From assembly GCA_040881505.1 (NCBI GenBank), contig JBBEDC010000042.1:1-18252 (forward strand): a stretch of 18,252 bases of DNA. The letters run 5' to 3'. The position numbers and the translations under genes were made by a program. Below are positions 15,701-18,252 of the stretch, piece by piece. The notes under the pieces were generated by a model. The model made no database searches. It had not been told where the DNA came from and saw only the letters and a program-made list of their open reading frames with translations. Within the stretch, counting starts at the first letter, position 1. Each line of letters starts with the position of its first letter. This DNA is from JBBEDC01 sp040881505 (lineage in GTDB: Bacteria; Patescibacteriota; Andersenbacteria; UBA10190).

Positions 15701-17222
15701 GCGCTCCGCTGCTTTGAAGTAAAGGAGTAGTTACACTTACCGTAAAGTTAGGATTGTTAACGGTATCAATAGTAATCGTGTCAGTCGGGTCAACAGAGGT
15801 AACTATATTGTTGCCACCCGAAAAATTAACTGTGTCACCGTTATTTACAGTTTCAGGTACTCCGGAATCGGCATCTATACTGAAAGTCCCGGTTGTATCA
15901 ACGTCTGAGTCGCAAGCCCATTGGTTGGAACCGTTGTATTTTAGAATTTCTCCGTTCGCACAATCGACTAGACTAAGGGCATTTCCATCAACTTCCAACC
16001 CTTTGTTGGATTGGAGAGCAATTGAAACGCTGGGACTCCAGCCTTCACCGGCTACACCGCCGATGCTTATTCCATTACCCGCAGTAAGGTCAAGTACATA
16101 GTTGCCGTTTGTATCCGTTCCTAAGTCAATCGTATTAACACTTACTGAACCTGAACCGTCTACGCTTAAAAATCCGTTAGCCAGATTGCTAAATGTCACG
16201 TTGGTGGATACATCCAGGCTACCGCCTATTGTTATAGTTCCTAAAGCCTGGGAAATAATCGAATCTTCTATAACATCAGCAGAAGTAAATACCGGTATAG
16301 CTCCAGAGGTGCCTCCAGGGGTAGTAACGCTCGTACCGGCTCCCGACACTTCATCGTCCGTACAAATAATCCGACCACTGGCATTGGTACTAAGAGCTCC
16401 TCCGTTAAGAAAAGTCGTACAGTTTAAAGGTAAGGTTACATTGCCGCCTACATTTAAATTGCCATTCAAAATGAGACTTGAAAACCTAGGTGAGCTAACC
16501 GTGGCCAAATCCTGAGGGGTTGAAAGCCGTATAATGCCATTACTCGTCGTGACTGAGATTCTATTGCTTGTACCTTGTATGCTGACGGCTCCTTGTTGAT
16601 TATTCACAAGGCTTGAAGCAGGTATGTCGGGTATAAGTATCTGTCCTAACTGATTTTGAAGCGGGCCGACCTGATCCTGTAATGCTTGAAGTTGTGCTAA
16701 CGAAGCATAGTCACAATTATTGCTATCAAGACAAACTATTCCGGAGCTGTTTGGCAGTGTTATGGTTTGATCTTCGCTTAATGTGGCAGGCTGGATAACT
16801 ACGACTTGGCCGCTGCCGCTTACACTTAGCGATCCGTCTGCAATAATGTCTCCGTTCACGAATAAAGCTCTTTCTTTACCGGTGAATATATCTGAACCTA
16901 TTGCGTTTGCATCGGAGATAATGACATCTTGGGTTGGAATTGAAGATGAAGCGTTATCGCCTTGGTCTTTTGTAAATAACAGTACGGCAAGGCTTGTAAT
17001 TAATAGCACTACCAGAGTTATGATTGCAGAGACAACCATGACCGTTCGGGGGGATATGTTTGAGAAGTTCCCCTTGAATGAAGGTTTCTCATCCGGCTGA
17101 AAATTGCCTGATACAGAACCTCCGGACAGGAAATTATCACTGGGCTGAGTAGAGGGCGTCTCTAGATCATCCGCGTTTAAGTCTAAGGATTCTGTAGGGT
17201 CTTTAACTGGTTCCTGGTCCAT
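9651..17222 (-). CDS. Giant membrane-anchored beta-repeat surface fibre/adhesin-like protein
   Basis: The frame encodes 2,523 residues; with the downstream frame the intended product is about 2,970. Order of parts: an acidic cytoplasmic N-terminus (1-58); one transmembrane helix (61-84) with no cleavage site evident, so N-in/C-out; a linker; a Cys pair (C164/C170); a short Gln/Leu-rich coiled-coil-like stretch (LAQLQALQDQVGPLQNQLGQ, 175-194); then a very long Gly/Thr/Ser/Asn-rich beta-repeat region. Repeats include QDLATVSSPRFSSLILNGNL (237-256) and IQDIDASAAPTFAGLTLTGN; LPIASGGTG and LPIANGGTG; seven LYR...L-x-TD units (about residues 1500-2110); and FxVxNxxGxxxFxVDTT units near the end. LPIxxGGTG and QDIxTxxxPTFAGLxL are motifs I know from phage tail fibres and CPR 'beta strand repeat' proteins. 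A role as surface fibre or host-contact adhesin is inference. No Shine-Dalgarno precedes the ATG; a promoter lies at 17283-17311. The last about 26 residues of this frame (LWEQVLMVRVQ to the stop) are out-of-frame sequence. Confidence 0.85.
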   Translation of the reverse strand: MDQEPVKDPTESLDLNADDLETPSTQPSDNFLSGGSVSGNFQPDEKPSFKGNFSNISPRTVMVVSAIITLVVLLITSLAVLLFTKDQGDNASSSIPTQDVIISDANAIGSDIFTGKERALFVNGDIIADGSLSVSGSGQVVVIQPATLSEDQTITLPNSSGIVCLDSNNCDYASLAQLQALQDQVGPLQNQLGQILIPDIPASSLVNNQQGAVSIQGTSNRISVTTSNGIIRLSTPQDLATVSSPRFSSLILNGNLNVGGNVTLPLNCTTFLNGGALSTNASGRIICTDDEVSGAGTSVTTPGGTSGAIPVFTSADVIEDSIISQALGTITIGGSLDVSTNVTFSNLANGFLSVDGSGSVSVNTIDLGTDTNGNYVLDLTAGNGISIGGVAGEGWSPSVSIALQSNKGLEVDGNALSLVDCANGEILKYNGSNQWACDSDVDTTGTFSIDADSGVPETVNNGDTVNFSGGNNIVTSVDPTDTITIDTVNNPNFTVSVTTPLLQSSGALSITPGGTLAVGSTGQTALLQGSTTTITSNGAGNDIILTTADQIRLTGFNCTTFDNGGALTTDVSGNISCANDDGDPPNGVTGSGTANRLAIFTGPQAIGDSWILQNGSTLELDATRNLSLLGGNFNVVGTGLFSGLITANGGLTVQAGDTFTFNGDAFTDLTGTGLVISTGSLQTTLGTSVDLGAEVNGTLPIASGGTGLGATPTNGQLLIGNGTGYTLATLSQGAGMTITNGVGSITVASAFGASVDLGVDTTGDYVEDITAGNGLTGSASGAGSNPILALGPLTADWNQTGAFDVVLNNASSELRILESVGGTFFGALDVGNLTSDRTYTLPDDDGEVCLVEAGNCAGSGTGVTTSGGTTNHLAKFTAGQNIEDAAISEDGTNVTILGSVDLIVQGGDATLGTAVQDGSLTIYNNGFGALVQASLTGPQTYTLPDGSGEICIKEFGNCSGGGGGNAPITAQYLTLALDGTLTAERLLAFNGTNFSVVDGGANGNYSVNTIQDIDASAAPTFAGLTLTGNLSVAANTISGTTAVIDFTNFDVAANGNTIVDATLDVSGLTTLTGGLTVQLGDTFTFNSDAFTDLTGTGLVISTGSLQTTLGTSVDLAAEVNGVLPIANGGTGANSQQNAINNLSGLTIEGDLLYFDGADSTRLARGANGECLISNATTLVWSSCTAGSITGLTLAGTSGTPQAIGNGDTITIAAGSNITTTAVATDTVTVAVVSSPTFSGTVTANAFVGDGSALTDLDADELTSGTVASARISGDYTGITGVGTLNAGSIGPSFGAIDTGSDDITTTGTISGGNITVSGSQFTNNGSTLNTAQSLGDFPAGGAIGTAATTVDVDTSFSIAQTTAGQTLSLPNPTSATAGRIVFVLNTGSASFTMHGITIPAGYGQIYAWNGTAWILGASGGGSAITLQAAYDGGNTLTTTDARDIDITLADSVTTDSNFTIDITTGSIGEFQIESNGTDILQIGSAGQLQLDVQGSSGGILLGGDTNLYRGAADTLQTDSEFHINDNSLTIERANDFNGAIHLNVSADTDDRLTILASGEIRWGDGTNPTDVNLFRGGANILQTDDSFITLGDIEIQGGDLTTNQTTFNLLNATATTINFAGAASTLNIGPTGATATSINLAGGSGATGCTVDGATGNLTCSGNITGAATGTVGYWSRSGTTLQPATAGDNITTSGNVSTTGSGTITAAGILNANATGKTAITIADSGAQDSGITIGGDTNLYRENAGVLSTDGALNVYDGIYVEGGSNGSIVSVQGVTADPVLLSYVGIEAEPRLKIESGGQISWGDGTSAPDTYLYRSDPGELTTDGGLVVNNGDDAGLIALRILGTDPTIDIGGGTNLSYIDTPGQWSDQSTAGDSVLRAADGDLILAARNATGNILFTTGAADTTKATLTSAGQLQLAIQGNTGGIVIGNDTLLYRDAADRLQLGAGDSFRVTTSSGTERIGFQADVGGVYLDALTSAANDWVLSSKVSGDANPRFTQKSDGTLEWGDGTNAVDTNLYRSGTGELSTDGNINVAGFLQFASDPEAQLSRPSDNFILASGHLAASWDIWAREDDPNQVIIGAQGPGDEAAIFFGQGSGNNGTIYLAGANALQTDSSFRIQATSTEALFVEDGSGNDVFAVETSDSYAILRLGGTGKSHTEMRFHEGATDVWSIGTDDVGLGGTDGFYVYDRVNDEYVLGFTNTGQAIFNAGGDSTMAFQVQNAADQEIFSVDTSNDRIYIGHKTADGTGTTLVLDTKNTTGDPTGVNGSMYYNDFSDKFRCYENGSWANCIGTGVNPTLQDAYNNSGTPATIVTSSSTKGIVLEAGVGFDQTSLFNVRNAAGSSVFNVDTTNARIGINDSTPSYTLDVNGNGSFRGDILLDAPSSTDGILRVDVDDGWDATVQLWEDGDRGFNLVYDSVAGNFILRTEVATVTNDVLTVDRDDGATLFKTYAGVDNAFQVQNSSGATLFNVSSEDGGVAIGSGADHNDLQGYLRLWEQVLMVRVQESSLVMEMILAFRTFG
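13849..14006 (-). repeat. Repeat copy B inside the giant gene
   Basis: This copy encodes GLTVQLGDTFTFNSDAFTDL and the following TGTGLVISTGSLQTTLGTSV, up to LPIANGGTG (about residues 1073-1124). It matches copy A at 15121-15278. The proteins differ at about 5 of 57 positions, while about 40 of 146 aligned bases differ by hand count. Confidence 0.85.
15121..15278 (-). repeat. Repeat copy A inside the giant gene
   Basis: This copy encodes GLTVQAGDTFTFNGDAFTDL and the following TGTGLVISTGSLQTTLGTSV, up to LPIASGGTG (about residues 649-700). It is equal in length to copy B at 13849-14006 and separated from it by about 1.27 kb. Confidence 0.85.
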
Positions 17223-17282
17223 TTGTGTTTTAATTCTGTTTTTATAATTTTTGTTTCTCGCTGTTTAGGCAGCGTAGTAACT

Positions 17283-17311
17283 CTTATAATTCTCTTAAAA
17301 AATGTGTTCAA
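17283..17311 (-). promoter_or_regulatory. Promoter of the giant surface gene
   Basis: The minus strand has TTGAAC (17306-17311), a 17-nt spacer and TATAAG (17283-17288, 5/6). The predicted start gives a leader of about 55 nt without a Shine-Dalgarno. It contains a small CGCTG/CAGCG hairpin (17259-17274). Confidence 0.6.
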
Positions 17312-17321
17312 TTGCAATACT

Positions 17322-17363
17322 TTAATATATATTAATGATATATAATACAAGAAGTTATCCACA
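17322..17363. promoter_or_regulatory. AT palindrome and a perfect DnaA box
   Basis: TTAATATATATTAA (17322-17335) is a 14-bp perfect palindrome just upstream of the giant gene's -35. The sequence stays AT-rich to 17350 and is followed by TTATCCACA (17355-17363), an exact DnaA box. Only one such box is present. It could be a regulator/DnaA site for the giant gene or chance. Confidence 0.4.
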
Positions 17364-17376
17364 GGCTGAATTTATA

Positions 17377-18207
17377 CTAGACCCAAAGAATCAAATATAT
17401 AGAGGCGAGTCCTACTGAAAGTACGCCAAATGCAACAAACATTACTTGGAATAATTGCTTCTTAATCACCCTTCCGGCTAAAGGGTTTCTGCCTATAGAA
17501 GTTATGGAACTTGATGCCGCCCCGTAAATTATCCCTCCTTCGGCGAATAATACTAGAAGAAATATAACTAGCGCGACAATGACCCTAAGTTCGTTGACCT
17601 CTTTGCCTGCAACGGATCTGCCTAGTTGCTCTAGAGAGGAGGCTGCTTCAGAAGTATTAACTAGATTTTTTGTATCCAGATTAATGTTCATAAGTGCTAT
17701 ATTGGTCGTTTCTTTGCCATCGTTCGTATCTATTTCGTGAGACTGTGAACCCGCGGCTGGAAAATCTTCCAAAGCAGTACCTAAAATAATCCGTGAGTTG
17801 TCGTTAGCGACGGCTAATATGCCATTCAGAGGCGATAATGTTAGTTGTTGACCTTGTCGAATTTCTCCATTCACATCACTGACATACACCCTGACTTCTC
17901 CTCCGCTTTCAACAAATATAGTCTGCCCCGACGAAGCCACAGTTATTGAGCTATCTTCGACCGTCGTGGTCACCCCTATTATCCTCTGCAAATCCTCTTC
18001 GGTAGCTGCTTCCACCATAGGAGATGACTCGGTACTATCAGAGCTGAGCGCGGCGACCATGCCTGATTTCAGTGAACTATCATTTGTTTTATAACCTATG
18101 GATATGCCAAAAACCACGCCGGAAAAAATAATATTAACCAAAAGAAAAAAATATAAAAATGCAAAAAAATCAGTTATGCCTATTGTTCTTTTCAGAAGAT
18201 TTACCAT
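17377..18207 (-). CDS. Three-helix membrane protein with extracytoplasmic domain and ATP-synthase-c-like C-terminal hairpin
   Basis: A 276-residue protein. Residues 14-38 form a first transmembrane helix. Residues about 40-205 are Ser/Thr/acidic and should be extracytoplasmic, with a beta-rich core (SSITVASSGQTIFVESGGEV, then RVYVSDVNGEIRQGQQLTLS and NSRIILGTALEDF, about 86-139). This core resembles the short 'VxGxIxxGDxLTxS...xVIGxALEDF' module of phage/CPR surface proteins. The C-terminus is a helical hairpin: helix 209-230, loop ASSSITSIGRNPLAGRVIKK, helix 252-275. SIGRNP at 237-242 strongly recalls the polar loop of F-type ATP synthase subunit c. However, the proton-carrying Glu/Asp position of the second c helix aligns with S264, and an acidic residue sits in the other helix (E223). 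It is not a true subunit c. It lies 155 nt upstream of the giant gene on the same strand. No clear Shine-Dalgarno or terminator is seen. Confidence 0.78.
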   Translation of the reverse strand: MVNLLKRTIGITDFFAFLYFFLLVNIIFSGVVFGISIGYKTNDSSLKSGMVAALSSDSTESSPMVEAATEEDLQRIIGVTTTVEDSSITVASSGQTIFVESGGEVRVYVSDVNGEIRQGQQLTLSPLNGILAVANDNSRIILGTALEDFPAAGSQSHEIDTNDGKETTNIALMNINLDTKNLVNTSEAASSLEQLGRSVAGKEVNELRVIVALVIFLLVLFAEGGIIYGAASSSITSIGRNPLAGRVIKKQLFQVMFVAFGVLSVGLASIYLILWV

Positions 18208-18252
18208 ATTCTAAATAACGCTTATCCTACATGGTTATATTATCACGTATAG

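Noticed and set aside
9904..17100. Many plus-strand open frames of 60-160 codons opposite the giant gene
   Set aside because: They are antisense to a 2,523-codon frame with coherent protein repeats. The Gly/Thr/Ser-rich codon use of that gene leaves long open frames on the other strand.
8314..17222. Prophage tail-fibre gene
   Set aside because: The N-terminal transmembrane anchor and the lack of any neighbouring phage structural, lysis or integrase gene argue against a prophage.
17300..17376. Chromosome replication origin
   Set aside because: There is only a single DnaA box, and no dnaA, dnaN or clustered boxes nearby.

Overview
The window looks like part of a small-genome Patescibacteria (CPR) chromosome, with Saccharibacteria (TM7) as my best guess. 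The reasons are a Saccharibacteria-style KGG mini-protein at the left edge, a 23S-5S rRNA unit with no 16S gene directly upstream, a 23S gene carrying lineage-specific expansions, several apparently leaderless genes, and a giant membrane-anchored beta-repeat surface protein. This assignment rests on family recognition and layout, not on a database search. The standard genetic code fits all the long reading frames.

Layout. Positions 1-3709 hold small, mostly single-gene transcription units: a KGG-type stress mini-protein (cut by the window edge) with a hairpin/T-tract in its leader, a doubtful 75-residue ORF, a 72-residue membrane protein, a DUF1801 protein, a six-helix membrane protein, a GNAT-type acetyltransferase and an unrecognised 231-residue protein. 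Positions 3724-7503 hold the rRNA unit on the minus strand: promoter, about 290 nt of leader, 23S, a 146-nt spacer, 5S and an intrinsic terminator. A 16-bp inverted repeat brackets the 23S as a processing stem. Positions 7526-18207 hold a minus-strand surface/envelope block: a three-helix membrane protein with an ATP-synthase-c-like C-terminal hairpin, then a giant type-II membrane protein of about 2,970 residues (read in two frames because of one frameshift), then a membrane-anchored alpha/beta-hydrolase-fold protein that lacks its nucleophile.

How the parts may work together. The giant protein has a short cytoplasmic N-terminus, one transmembrane helix, a possible coiled coil and then thousands of residues of phage-tail-fibre-like beta repeats. 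This suggests a surface fibre or adhesin, plausibly used to contact a host cell (inference). The flanking c-like protein and the hydrolase-like protein are both membrane anchored with extracytoplasmic domains, so the three may be one envelope module. Two kinds of translation start occur side by side. Genes at 928(+), 1926(-), 2046(+) and 8296(-) have a -10 element 7-9 nt before the ATG and no Shine-Dalgarno. Genes at 188(-), 830(-) and 3014(+) have clear Shine-Dalgarno sequences and short leaders.

No CRISPR array, insertion sequence, tRNA or phage module was found.
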